Source: JBMNGH01 sp050949725 (GTDB lineage Bacteria > Bacillota > Thermosediminibacteria > Thermosediminibacterales > Tepidanaerobacteraceae). From it: a stretch of DNA of 64,000 nt. Position 1 is the first letter of the stretch, and every line of letters begins with the position of its first letter. The notes under the pieces are model-generated. The model searched no databases. It was not told where the DNA came from and saw only the letters and a list, made by a program, of their open reading frames with translations. The position numbers were made by a program, and so were the translations under genes. The stretch covers positions 124,001-188,000 of the forward strand of contig JBMNGH010000011.1 of the NCBI GenBank assembly GCA_050949725.1. The letters run 5' to 3'. Of the stretch, positions 1-6,865 are shown one piece after another.

Positions 1-394
1 GGGGATCGTTGTCTTTAATAAGCCCTTTCCCAAGCTCTACAGTTGCAATACCTTTTTGAGCCAACTGGTCAGCAATTTTTGCACCCCAGGGCTCCATAGC
101 CTCTCCCAAATATATGAAAAGCTGCTGACTGTAGATTTCCGACATCTGCTTTGAGGAAGGTTCATAATCGTGGGGTTCTACGCCTGCCGGCACTAACATG
201 CTGACATCCGCTCTGTCTTTGGCGATTTTTTTAGTAAAATCATACAATGGATAGAATGTCGTGTATACTTTGATGCGATCACCATCGGCGTCTTTTGTAA
301 TATCATGTGTGGGTGAACTACCACACCCAGTAATAAACAAAATGACTATAAAAAACACAATGGTGATCCTAAATCTAACATTCATGGTTCCCAT
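1..394 (-). CDS. znuA: Zinc/manganese ABC transporter substrate-binding lipoprotein, ZnuA/AdcA family (partial)
   Basis: The gene runs off the left edge; only the N-terminal 131 or so residues are visible. It starts with a hydrophobic signal segment and a lipobox (LFITGC), so the mature protein should be a lipid-anchored extracellular binding protein. The segment VYTTFYPLYDFTKKIAKDRA followed by VPAGVEPHDYEPS is typical of the cluster A-I metal-binding proteins; the His of EPHDYEPS is a usual metal ligand. The start at 394 is chosen because GGGAGGG lies about 6 bases upstream; a second in-frame ATG at 385 has no better site. Family membership predicts Zn(II) or Mn(II) capture for an ABC importer whose other subunits should lie outside the window. 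The palindrome upstream suggests metal-responsive control. Confidence 0.85.
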   Translation of the reverse strand, partial: MGTMNVRFRITIVFFIVILFITGCGSSPTHDITKDADGDRIKVYTTFYPLYDFTKKIAKDRADVSMLVPAGVEPHDYEPSSKQMSEIYSQQLFIYLGEAMEPWGAKIADQLAQKGIATVELGKGLIKDNDP

Positions 395-410
395 ATCAGC
401 CCTCCCGAGT

Positions 411-465
411 TGCAAATTATTTGCATCTGTCTATTATTATATTATTTTCTCCAATTTGATGTCAA
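411..465 (-). promoter_or_regulatory. Promoter with Zur/Fur-like operator for the metal-binding lipoprotein gene
   Basis: On the minus strand TTGACA (460-465) and TATAAT (436-441) are separated by 18 bases. Just downstream of the expected transcription start lies TGCAAATTATTTGCA (411-425), a perfect 7-1-7 palindrome. The 7-1-7 geometry is that of Fur-family operators, and the position between promoter and ribosome binding site would allow repression. Assignment to Zur rather than another metalloregulator is inference from the downstream gene. Confidence 0.7.
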
Positions 466-779
466 TTATTTATAGACTAAAAGAATGGTATTAAAGTTTT
501 TCTAGATTTATAAAAAAACCATCCATAACTTTAGGATGAATATGTAATAAGATAACTATCTATATTGATTCCTGCCATAAACCCTTTTGATGTCCTCACT
601 GAAAAAGTAAGTGAATATAAAAACGGCAGAACAAAGTAAACAAGGCAATAATTTAATCAAACCAAAAACTTTGAAAAACATACTTAAACAGGATGGAATA
701 ACAAGTAGATGTTTTATGAACTGAATTGAACCCGAGAATACGTCTTTTGTTTTGATGAAAAAAACTCGGAATTAGCCAT
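466..779. other. Non-coding gap, nothing recognised
   Basis: This AT-rich stretch lies between two minus-strand genes. I see no convincing gene, RNA or strong terminator in it. Short ORFs here lack ribosome binding sites and recognisable sequence. Confidence 0.5.
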
Positions 780-2024
780 CTATTGACCTGCTGCGCTTTG
801 ACCCGAAACATACCCGGATGACCACGCCCATTGAAGGTTATAGCCACCACACTTTCCATCAATATCAATAATCTCACCGGCAAAAAACAAACCTTTTACA
901 ATTTTGGATTCAAGGGTGCCAGGATCGATCTCTGATGTTCTGATACCGCCTGCCGTTACCTGGGCACTCGGCCATGATTTTGTCCCTTTTATTTTAAATT
1001 GCCAGCATTTCAGTATTTTTGAAATCCGGCTTATCTGCTCAGAAGTAATCGATCCTGCATTGACCTTTAAATCGGAAAACCCGGCCTGCCTTAATACTAC
1101 TGGTATTAACCTTTTGTTTATTAATCCAACTAACGCAAACTCCAGCGTCTTATGTGGCATTTTATTAAAACGTGAAGCAAGGAGCTCTTCCAGTTTTTTT
1201 ATATCCAAATTATCCAAGACGGTTACTTGCAAAAGGGCTTCCCTTCCGCACTGCAAAAGTTCTCCGGCCTTCCTGCTTATCTGCAAGATCGGAGGTCCGG
1301 ATATGCCGTAGTTCGTAAATAAAATATCTCCCCTGTCTTTAGCAATCGTCTTTGTACCTGAAACAACTGCTGCAGCACCTACGAATTTTACGCCATCGAT
1401 TTGCTTAAAGAACTTCCCCTCAAGTTTTAATTGTACAAGGGCGGGGAAAATTTCCGTTGTGCTGTGCCCGAGTTTTTTTGCAAGCCCATACCCGTTTCCG
1501 TCGCTTCCGGTTGAAGGCATGGCCTTCCCACCACACGCCAGCACAACCCTGTCACACCTGAACAAACCTGCCCCTTCGGTTTCGATTAAGAAACCATCTC
1601 CCTCTTTTTTAATGGAACTGACATAAACCCCACATACAATATTAACCCCTAGGACCTTTAACTCATATAAAAGGACGTCAAGGATGCTTGAAGCCTGATC
1701 AGACATCGGAAAGACCTTCCCGTTATCTTCTACCTTATGTGCTATTCCAAGTTTTTCAAAAAATGCGATTGTTTCCGGAATGCTGAACCTTGAAAGTGCC
1801 CCGGTCACAAATTCGCGATTCTCTCCGCTGTAATCATGAACATTTGCATGGATATTTGTAAAATTGCACCTGCCGTTACCTGTGACTAATATCTTCTTCC
1901 CTATGCGCGGGTTTCTCTCTAAAATCTTGACTTCAGCACCCATTCTTCTGGCTGCTATTGCAGCAATTATACCTGATGCTCCTCCACCGACAACAATTAC
2001 TTTCTTGGATTTTTGCAACTTCAT
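780..2024 (-). CDS. HI0933/BaiN-type FAD-dependent oxidoreductase
   Basis: This is a 414-residue flavoprotein. The N-terminus carries a dinucleotide-binding motif (VVGGGASGIIAAIAARR, residues 10-26) followed by ILERNPRIGKKILVTGNGRCN, the signature of the HI0933-like family. The C-terminus has the second FAD contact (GLFFAGEIIDIDGKCGGYNLQ). Length is normal for the family. Members are annotated as NAD(P)/FAD-dependent oxidoreductases; the relative BaiN acts in bile-acid dehydroxylation, but most family members have no known substrate, so no reaction is assigned. The ATG start follows GGAGAG by 7 bases. It is monocistronic: the neighbour on the right is divergent. Confidence 0.85.
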   Translation of the reverse strand: MKLQKSKKVIVVGGGASGIIAAIAARRMGAEVKILERNPRIGKKILVTGNGRCNFTNIHANVHDYSGENREFVTGALSRFSIPETIAFFEKLGIAHKVEDNGKVFPMSDQASSILDVLLYELKVLGVNIVCGVYVSSIKKEGDGFLIETEGAGLFRCDRVVLACGGKAMPSTGSDGNGYGLAKKLGHSTTEIFPALVQLKLEGKFFKQIDGVKFVGAAAVVSGTKTIAKDRGDILFTNYGISGPPILQISRKAGELLQCGREALLQVTVLDNLDIKKLEELLASRFNKMPHKTLEFALVGLINKRLIPVVLRQAGFSDLKVNAGSITSEQISRISKILKCWQFKIKGTKSWPSAQVTAGGIRTSEIDPGTLESKIVKGLFFAGEIIDIDGKCGGYNLQWAWSSGYVSGQSAAGQ

Positions 2025-2295
2025 CTTGTTACTCTCCTTTTTATCGTCCGTTTATTTCTGCTTAAGCCTTGCAAACCACACATTTTATAATATTTTAAGC
2101 TTTTATTAAATATATTTTAGTTGCTTACGGCTGGTCTTAGAAATGCGAGAGATGAACTTAAATCAGAGAAAGCTATTTTGTGGTAGGCCTTACTAAAGTC
2201 TTTATTGAACATCCAGGCCCTTATGGGATGTTGGCCGCAGGTACTAAGTGAGCACTTTGTGAAAAAAATATTTTAGAAAATTGCACAAATACTTA
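2025..2295. other. Non-coding gap with a possible gene remnant
   Basis: The gap separates the flavoprotein gene from the divergent selenoprotein gene. One short plus-strand reading (about 2178-2251) encodes a plausible protein tail containing VFIEHPGPYGMLAAGTK before a stop. It has no start region and I cannot place it in a family, so it may be a decayed gene or chance. Nothing else is seen. Confidence 0.3.
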
Positions 2296-2324
2296 TTGAC
2301 AGCGTAAACTTATGATAGTATAAT
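2296..2324 (+). promoter_or_regulatory. Consensus sigma-A promoter for the HesB-like selenoprotein gene
   Basis: TTGACA (2296-2301) and TATAAT (2319-2324) are both perfect and separated by 17 bases. AGGAGGTG follows at 2338-2345, with the ATG at 2351. Such an ideal promoter and ribosome binding site argue that the following interrupted ORF is a real expressed gene. Confidence 0.8.
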
Positions 2325-2350
2325 TAAAGAAAATACAGGAGGTGATTTAT

Positions 2351-2626
2351 ATGCCTAAAATATTAATAGAACAAAAAGCCAGAGATTACCTCAATAACAA
2401 GATGCTCGATACAATTACGATTAAGCTTGAGCGAATCGGTGGAGGCTGAGCCGGATGCAAATATGAACCTGCCGTGACAGCAGGTCCACCTACAGACTCT
2501 AGTGAATATACTGAGAAAGATGTAGACGGTATAAAGGTATTTATCAGCCCCCTGGTAGACTGTTCCAAGGGACTTAGGATATATATAAACCTATTTAAGA
2601 GGCTTAAAGTAGCACCACTAACGTAG
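2351..2626 (+). CDS. HesB/IscA-like selenoprotein with in-frame TGA (Sec) at codon 33
   Basis: The 91-codon frame is open from ATG 2351 to TAG 2624 except for one TGA at 2447-2449, in the context GGG-TGA-AGC. Read as selenocysteine it gives a small A-type Fe-S scaffold-like protein: ITIKLERIGGG, then U33, then AGCKYEP, with C36 and C71 as further candidate ligands. Selenocysteine-containing HesB-like proteins are a known prokaryotic family in which U or C occupies the GGG(U/C)xGC site. A hairpin sits 17 bases after the TGA, as bacterial SECIS elements do. The gene has a perfect promoter and Shine-Dalgarno sequence. It converges on a triple-HTH regulator four bases away. Standard gene callers split or miss it. 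An alternative, a pseudogene with a nonsense mutation, fits less well because the frame and motifs are intact on both sides. Confidence 0.85.
2447..2485 (+). promoter_or_regulatory. Sec codon and candidate bacterial SECIS hairpin
   Basis: After the UGA (2447-2449) a 17-base spacer leads to ACCTGC (2467-2472), a seven-base loop CGTGACA, and GCAGGT (2480-2485), a perfect six-pair stem. Bacterial SECIS hairpins lie inside the coding region about 15-40 bases after the UGA and present a small apical loop to SelB. Distance and stem size fit. The SelB contact itself is inferred. Confidence 0.65.
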
Positions 2627-2630
2627 AATT

Positions 2631-3404
2631 TCACTTGATGCCGTGGCTCTCCTTGTAGAGCTGTATAAATTTCAAAATAAAACTGAATTCCTCTGTTGAA
2701 CAATCTGTCAGAAGCTCCAGTATAGACCTTACCTTGGGGTCTAAAAACAGCTTTCTCAGCTTGGGGTTCATAACCTTAAAAAGGGAAGTTATTTCATCAT
2801 CTTCAGCTACAAAGTAACAAGGTGAGATCGCCACTGCAGAAGCTATTTTTTCGAGTGTCTTTATGGAAGGTTCGACTTTGCCGTTTTCTATCTGGCCAAT
2901 AAGCCCTGTTGAAACACCGGCTTTTTTAGCCAGTTCGGCCTGAGACATTTTTCTTTCAGTGCGAATCTTTTTGAGCTTGTATCCCACATTTCCAATAGAA
3001 GTCATAAGTTCTTCAGTTTTTACACCCAGGCCTTTTGCAATATCTTTCAGGGCGGCAAGGGACGGCATGACCTTATTGTTTTCGATTTGACAAAGGTAAG
3101 TGGCAGATATCCCAGCCCTATCTGCCAACTCAGAAAGGGATAAATTATTTTTCTGGCGTAAAAGCGAGATCTTGTTTCCCGGCGCAACTGGAGCCGCTAT
3201 AGAGTTGCCAATTGTGGTAAACAGCCCTTGTTTGGAAATGCTCAGGGCTTCGGCAATCTTATCTATTGTCTCAAGGGAAGGCCGTTTTTTACATCGCTCT
3301 ATTTCGCTGAGATAAGACACCGATAAACCTGACTTTCGGGCCAGTTCCTCTAGGGAAAGATTTCGCTTGTGCCTATATGAGCGTATTGTTTTACCGTCAA
3401 ACAC
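2631..3404 (-). CDS. XRE-type regulator with three tandem helix-turn-helix domains
   Basis: This 257-residue protein has three HTH_3 domains in a row: about residues 5-60 (LEELARKSGLSVSYLSEIER), 78-132 (LSELADRAGISATYLCQIEN) and 144-198 (QAELAKKAGVSTGLIGQIEN). A C-terminal tail of some 55 residues (FKVMNPKLRKLFLDPKV) may mediate dimerisation. Three complete DNA-binding domains in one chain are uncommon; single or paired domains are the rule. The start is GTG with AAAGGAG 9 bases upstream. A promoter is visible upstream. It converges with the selenoprotein gene, with only four bases between stops. No target can be named. Confidence 0.85.
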   Translation of the reverse strand: MFDGKTIRSYRHKRNLSLEELARKSGLSVSYLSEIERCKKRPSLETIDKIAEALSISKQGLFTTIGNSIAAPVAPGNKISLLRQKNNLSLSELADRAGISATYLCQIENNKVMPSLAALKDIAKGLGVKTEELMTSIGNVGYKLKKIRTERKMSQAELAKKAGVSTGLIGQIENGKVEPSIKTLEKIASAVAISPCYFVAEDDEITSLFKVMNPKLRKLFLDPKVRSILELLTDCSTEEFSFILKFIQLYKESHGIK

Positions 3405-3441
3405 AGTTAGAGCTCCTTTTCAAAAACTTTATTTCAATTAT

Positions 3442-3470
3442 AGTATAATAAAAAACTTTATATTTGACAA
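3442..3470 (-). promoter_or_regulatory. Promoter of the triple-HTH regulator gene
   Basis: On the minus strand TTGTCA (3465-3470) and TATACT (3442-3447) are 17 bases apart, and the GTG start lies about 40 bases further on. Confidence 0.6.
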
Positions 3471-3590
3471 ATGAATTGTTGCCTATGTATTCCTTTGATG
3501 TATCTTTAATTCTAGATTGAGGAAATAATAAAATAGGGCTTGGAATTATCGCAAATCAAGTTTATTTAAAAAAATAAGGAGGAACACAAT

Positions 3591-3905
3591 ATGAAAGCCA
3601 TTGAAGTCACTGACAACACATTTGATACTGAAGTCCTTCAGGCAGAAGGGAAGGTTTTAGTAGACATGTGGGCACCCTGGTGCAGCCCCTGCCGTATGAT
3701 GGCACCGGTCATAGATGACATAGCGGCTGAATATGACGGCTCTTTAAAGGTTTGTAAGCTAAACGTTGACGAGAATCCTGAAATATCTTCACGCTATGGA
3801 GTAATGAGTATTCCGACACTAATGTTATTTGAAAATGGGCAGGTAGCAGGTAAAATGGTAGGCTTTAAGCCAAAAGAAGAGATAGTGCGTGAGCTAGGAG
3901 TTTAA
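3591..3905 (+). CDS. trxA: Thioredoxin with WCSPC active site
   Basis: This is a full-length 104-residue thioredoxin. The redox motif reads WAPWCSPCRMMAPV (around residue 31), followed by the cis-proline loop SIPTLMLF. It should reduce protein disulfides in the cytoplasm using electrons from a thioredoxin reductase that is not encoded nearby. The classical motif is CGPC; here Gly is Ser (CSPC), a variant seen in some thioredoxins and expected to shift the redox potential. AAGGAGG lies 8 bases before the ATG. The gene stands alone and ends in a strong terminator. Confidence 0.93.
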   Translation: MKAIEVTDNTFDTEVLQAEGKVLVDMWAPWCSPCRMMAPVIDDIAAEYDGSLKVCKLNVDENPEISSRYGVMSIPTLMLFENGQVAGKMVGFKPKEEIVRELGV

Positions 3906-3935
3906 AGCAAATCGCCGTCAATTTTTTAACCTCTC

Positions 3936-3965
3936 GAGACCGCTTTGAGCGGTCTCTTTATTTTG
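3936..3965 (+). terminator. Intrinsic terminator of trxA
   Basis: GAGACCGCT (3936-3944), loop TTG, AGCGGTCTC (3948-3956), then TTTATTTT. It is a nine-pair stem directly after the gene. Confidence 0.85.
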
Positions 3966-4042
3966 ATGTTGTAAGAACCGCAGTTCTTTTCCCAGTTCCT
4001 TTCATTAAAGTTTTAAAAGAAGGCCGTTTTAAAAAAGCTTGC

Positions 4043-4071
4043 AAAATAAGATAAAGCGGGTAAATCCCGCT
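4043..4071 (-). terminator. Intrinsic terminator of the YtxH-like gene
   Basis: Read on the minus strand: AGCGGG, loop ATTTA, CCCGCT (4055-4071), then TTATCTTATTTT. It lies just below the stop codon at 4080. Confidence 0.75.
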
Positions 4072-4079
4072 GCGAGTTA

Positions 4080-4424
4080 TCACATATCCTGCTTTAATTT
4101 TCTTATCTCTTCCTGCATTTTCTCTATCACTTTCCTTAACTCACTTATTTCATTAAGTGCCAGGTCTCTTTCAATACTCACCTGTTCGAGTTTCGTGTCT
4201 TCAAAAGAATCTTGATGCTCTTTAAGATTTGGCTCATAATCGCTTTTTTTTTCAAGTATTCCCTGTGTCTCTTCCATCGCGCCCTTTCCCTTTTCAGCTA
4301 ATGCCGAAGCACCTTCCATGCTTTTTTTTAGCATTGGGCCTGCCATTTTTTTGACCCGAGGTGATAAAATATATGCAGCGGCAGCAACACCCATGCCCCA
4401 AAAAAACGATTTTAATAAAGACAC
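4080..4424 (-). CDS. Small membrane-anchored coiled-coil protein, YtxH-like
   Basis: This 114-residue protein has one N-terminal hydrophobic segment (FFWGMGVAAAAYILSPRVKK, residues 7-26), followed by a hydrophilic tail. The end (ISELRKVIEKMQEEIRKLKQ) is predicted coiled coil. The layout resembles YtxH-type general-stress proteins, but I do not recognise a conserved signature strongly enough for a firm name. The start is GTG with GGGGAGG 7 bases upstream. It lies just downstream of pth on the same strand and may be cotranscribed. A cytoplasm-facing scaffold role is inference only. Confidence 0.6.
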   Translation of the reverse strand: MSLLKSFFWGMGVAAAAYILSPRVKKMAGPMLKKSMEGASALAEKGKGAMEETQGILEKKSDYEPNLKEHQDSFEDTKLEQVSIERDLALNEISELRKVIEKMQEEIRKLKQDM

Positions 4425-4511
4425 TCTGATACCTCCCCTGTTATTGGATTGTTTTTATTTTTCCCTACACACATTATTTTATCCAATAAACAGGGAGGCT
4501 GTATTGTAATG

Positions 4512-5078
4512 CTATAATCCGTTATATCTGTTCATCGCTGTATCGATGCCGTCCTCAACTATTGTGAGGGCTGCGTCTGCGGCGGTTTTAATTGCATTTT
4601 GTATCTTTTTCAGAGCATCTTTCTGATGGAACTTGCCGAGTACATAATCTATTACTTCGGCATTTCCGTCCGGCCTTCCTATGCCTATTCTTATCCTGCA
4701 AAATCGATCGGTTTCAAGATTGTATATTATTGAATCCATCCCCTTGTGGCCTCCGGAGCTACCAAACTTGCGAATCCTAATCTTTCCCAAATTTAAATCT
4801 ATATCATCATAAATCACGATTATTTTATCAATGTCTATTTTAAAAAAACTGACGGCATCTTTTACACTTTGACCTGACAAATTCATGTAAGTATGCGGTT
4901 TTAACAATAGCACTTTTTTTCCATTGCATCTGCCTTCACCCAAAACACCCTTGAACTTTATCTTGTCAAGCTTTGTGCAAAGCTTGTATGCAATTTCATC
5001 AAGCACCATAAAACCCACATTGTGACGGGTATGTTCGTATTGTTTCCCCGGATTCCCAAGGCCTACAATCAGATACAT
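4512..5078 (-). CDS. pth: Peptidyl-tRNA hydrolase
   Basis: This is a 188-residue enzyme that cleaves the ester bond of peptidyl-tRNAs released from stalled ribosomes. It shows the family hallmarks MYLIVGLGNPGKQYEHTRHN with the catalytic His of TRHN, LLKPHTYMNLSG, and IYDDIDLNLGKIRIR. The start is placed at the ATG at 5078, not an upstream in-frame codon, because MYLIVGLGNPG is the usual N-terminus and GTGGAGG lies 7 bases before it. It follows ctc, as in Bacillus subtilis, but after a terminator; mfd, the next gene in Bacillus, is absent here. Confidence 0.95.
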   Translation of the reverse strand: MYLIVGLGNPGKQYEHTRHNVGFMVLDEIAYKLCTKLDKIKFKGVLGEGRCNGKKVLLLKPHTYMNLSGQSVKDAVSFFKIDIDKIIVIYDDIDLNLGKIRIRKFGSSGGHKGMDSIIYNLETDRFCRIRIGIGRPDGNAEVIDYVLGKFHQKDALKKIQNAIKTAADAALTIVEDGIDTAMNRYNGL

Positions 5079-5142
5079 CGTTATACCTCCACACAAGCCG
5101 AAATAAAATGGCCTTGCTCAAACTATCAAAAAATAAATCTGA

Positions 5143-5168
5143 TAAAAAACGGCGCAACACAGTGCGCC
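5143..5168 (-). terminator. Intrinsic terminator after ctc
   Basis: On the minus strand GGCGCA, loop CTGTGT, TGCGCC (5151-5168) is followed by GTTTTTTATC. It separates ctc from pth. Confidence 0.8.
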
Positions 5169-5177
5169 ATCCTTTTA

Positions 5178-5822
5178 TCATTCTTCTTCCTTTTCTTTGC
5201 CCTTTGCTACAACTTCAGGTTCAGCCTGTTCTTCCTCTTCCTCTGCCTCAGGCTCTTCAATTTCCTCAGCAACCTTAGGTGCAATTATTGAAACGATTAC
5301 CTCGTCAGGATCATCTAAAATCGTAACCTTATCGCCTAGATTTATATCGGCAACTGTCAGAGAATCTCCTATGTTGAGATTTGATACATCTAATTCCACG
5401 GTTTCAGGTATGTCCTGAGGAAGTGATTTAATAGACAGCTCTCGTTTCTGATTCTGAAGAATTCCACCGACCTTAATACCTTGGGCATCGCCAATCAGAT
5501 ATATGGGCACATTAAGCGTTATTTCATCTGTCATGGATACTTTCATAAAATCGATGTGTTGGATGACATCGTTTAAGGTATCCCTTTGTATTTCTTTCAT
5601 TATCACAGGGATCTCTTCCCCGTCAACGACTAAATTGATGATTGAGCTTCCGCCATATACTTTCAATAATTTGTTAACCTCACTCGCGTCTACAGCAATC
5701 TGTTTGTTTTCATATTGCTTGCCATATACAACTGCAGGGAGCTTGCCTGTTCTACGAACGTTTTTAAGAGCCGATTTGCCTGAAATCGGACGATTTTCTG
5801 CTTTTAAGATCGTTTGCGCCAT
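5178..5822 (-). CDS. ctc: Ribosomal protein bL25, CTC family
   Basis: This 214-residue protein has the two-domain CTC form of bL25. The N-terminal domain binds 5S rRNA (NRPISGKSALKNVRRTGKLP, then VVYGKQ). The TL5/CTC beta domain follows (about residues 95-185). The tail is strongly acidic and Glu-rich, as is common in Firmicutes. It acts in the large subunit and is a general-stress gene in Bacillus. AAGGAGG lies 8 bases before the ATG. It is downstream of prs in the conserved glmU-prs-ctc order. Confidence 0.93.
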   Translation of the reverse strand: MAQTILKAENRPISGKSALKNVRRTGKLPAVVYGKQYENKQIAVDASEVNKLLKVYGGSSIINLVVDGEEIPVIMKEIQRDTLNDVIQHIDFMKVSMTDEITLNVPIYLIGDAQGIKVGGILQNQKRELSIKSLPQDIPETVELDVSNLNIGDSLTVADINLGDKVTILDDPDEVIVSIIAPKVAEEIEEPEAEEEEEQAEPEVVAKGKEKEEE

Positions 5823-5929
5823 TATATTTCCTCCTTAAACTTTTCAAAAAACTGGATGGTCTTTTTGCACAGTAATTTCAATACAACTATTATACTGGAT
5901 TGACCTAAACATATCAAGGGTAACGAGTG

Positions 5930-6865
5930 TTAATCAAACAGAGTGCTGACAGAAAGGTTCTCATGAATTCTAGATATGGCAGCTGCAAATAAGGGGGCGA
6001 CTGACAGCTGTTTGATTTTTTGGATTTTGTGATCGTCCCTGAGCCTTATCGTATTTGTTACAACAACCTCTTTGATCGGAGAAGCCTCTAGTCTTTCAAT
6101 CGCAGGACCTGAAAGCACTGCATGAGTGCAGCAGGCATAAATCGCCTTTGCCCCGCGATCAAGAAGTGCGGACGCCCCTAATGTAATGGTCCCCGCAGTA
6201 TCAATCATGTCATCAGTTATTATGACAATCTTATCATTTACCCTGCCGATTATGTTCATTACTTCAGCGACATTCGGCTCCGGCCTACGTTTATCAATAA
6301 TTGCAATAGATGCGCCAAGCCTGTTTGCCATCTCCCTAGCTCGGGTGACGCCACCCAAATCCGGAGACACGATTACAATATTGTCAAAGTTTCTCTCCTT
6401 GAAATAATCTGAAAGTATTGGCACTGCCTTTAGATGATCTACCGGAAAATCAAAAAAGCCTTGTATCTGGCCAGCGTGTAAATCCATCGTGAGCACCCTG
6501 TCAGCACCTGCAGCTGATATAATGTTTGCAACAAGCTTAGCTGTTATAGGATCTCTTGGGCGCACTTTTCTGTCCTGCCTTGCGTAACCGTAATATGGTA
6601 TGACGGCTGTCACCCGCCCTGCAGAAGCCCTCTTCAGCGCATCTATCATTATTAAAAGCTCCATAATATTCTGATTTACGGGGTAACTGAGTGGTTGGAC
6701 CACAAATACATCAGCACCTCTGACACTCTCATCAATCTTTACCTGAATTTCTCCATCACTAAATGTGTTTACAACAGCATCGCCTATTTCTATGTCCAGA
6801 TGATGAGCAATATCTCTTGCCAATTCCACATTTGCATTCCCAGTAAAGATCTTGAGTTTATTCAT
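5930..6865 (-). CDS. prs: Ribose-phosphate pyrophosphokinase
   Basis: This is a 311-residue PRPP synthase, making 5-phosphoribosyl diphosphate from ribose-5-phosphate and ATP for purine, pyrimidine, His and Trp synthesis. Visible motifs are FSDGEIQVKI, the ATP/catalytic loop YYGYARQDRKVRPRDPITAK, DLHAGQIQGFF, and the PRPP-binding loop IITDDMIDTAGTI. The ATG overlaps the glmU stop by four bases, indicating translational coupling. Both enzymes supply precursors to a growing cell, and PurR, which senses PRPP, is encoded in the same run of genes. Confidence 0.97.
   Translation of the reverse strand: MNKLKIFTGNANVELARDIAHHLDIEIGDAVVNTFSDGEIQVKIDESVRGADVFVVQPLSYPVNQNIMELLIMIDALKRASAGRVTAVIPYYGYARQDRKVRPRDPITAKLVANIISAAGADRVLTMDLHAGQIQGFFDFPVDHLKAVPILSDYFKERNFDNIVIVSPDLGGVTRAREMANRLGASIAIIDKRRPEPNVAEVMNIIGRVNDKIVIITDDMIDTAGTITLGASALLDRGAKAIYACCTHAVLSGPAIERLEASPIKEVVVTNTIRLRDDHKIQKIKQLSVAPLFAAAISRIHENLSVSTLFD

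Noticed and set aside
261..494. 77-residue plus-strand ORF at the left edge
   Set aside because: It is antisense to the ZnuA-like lipoprotein gene and its promoter.
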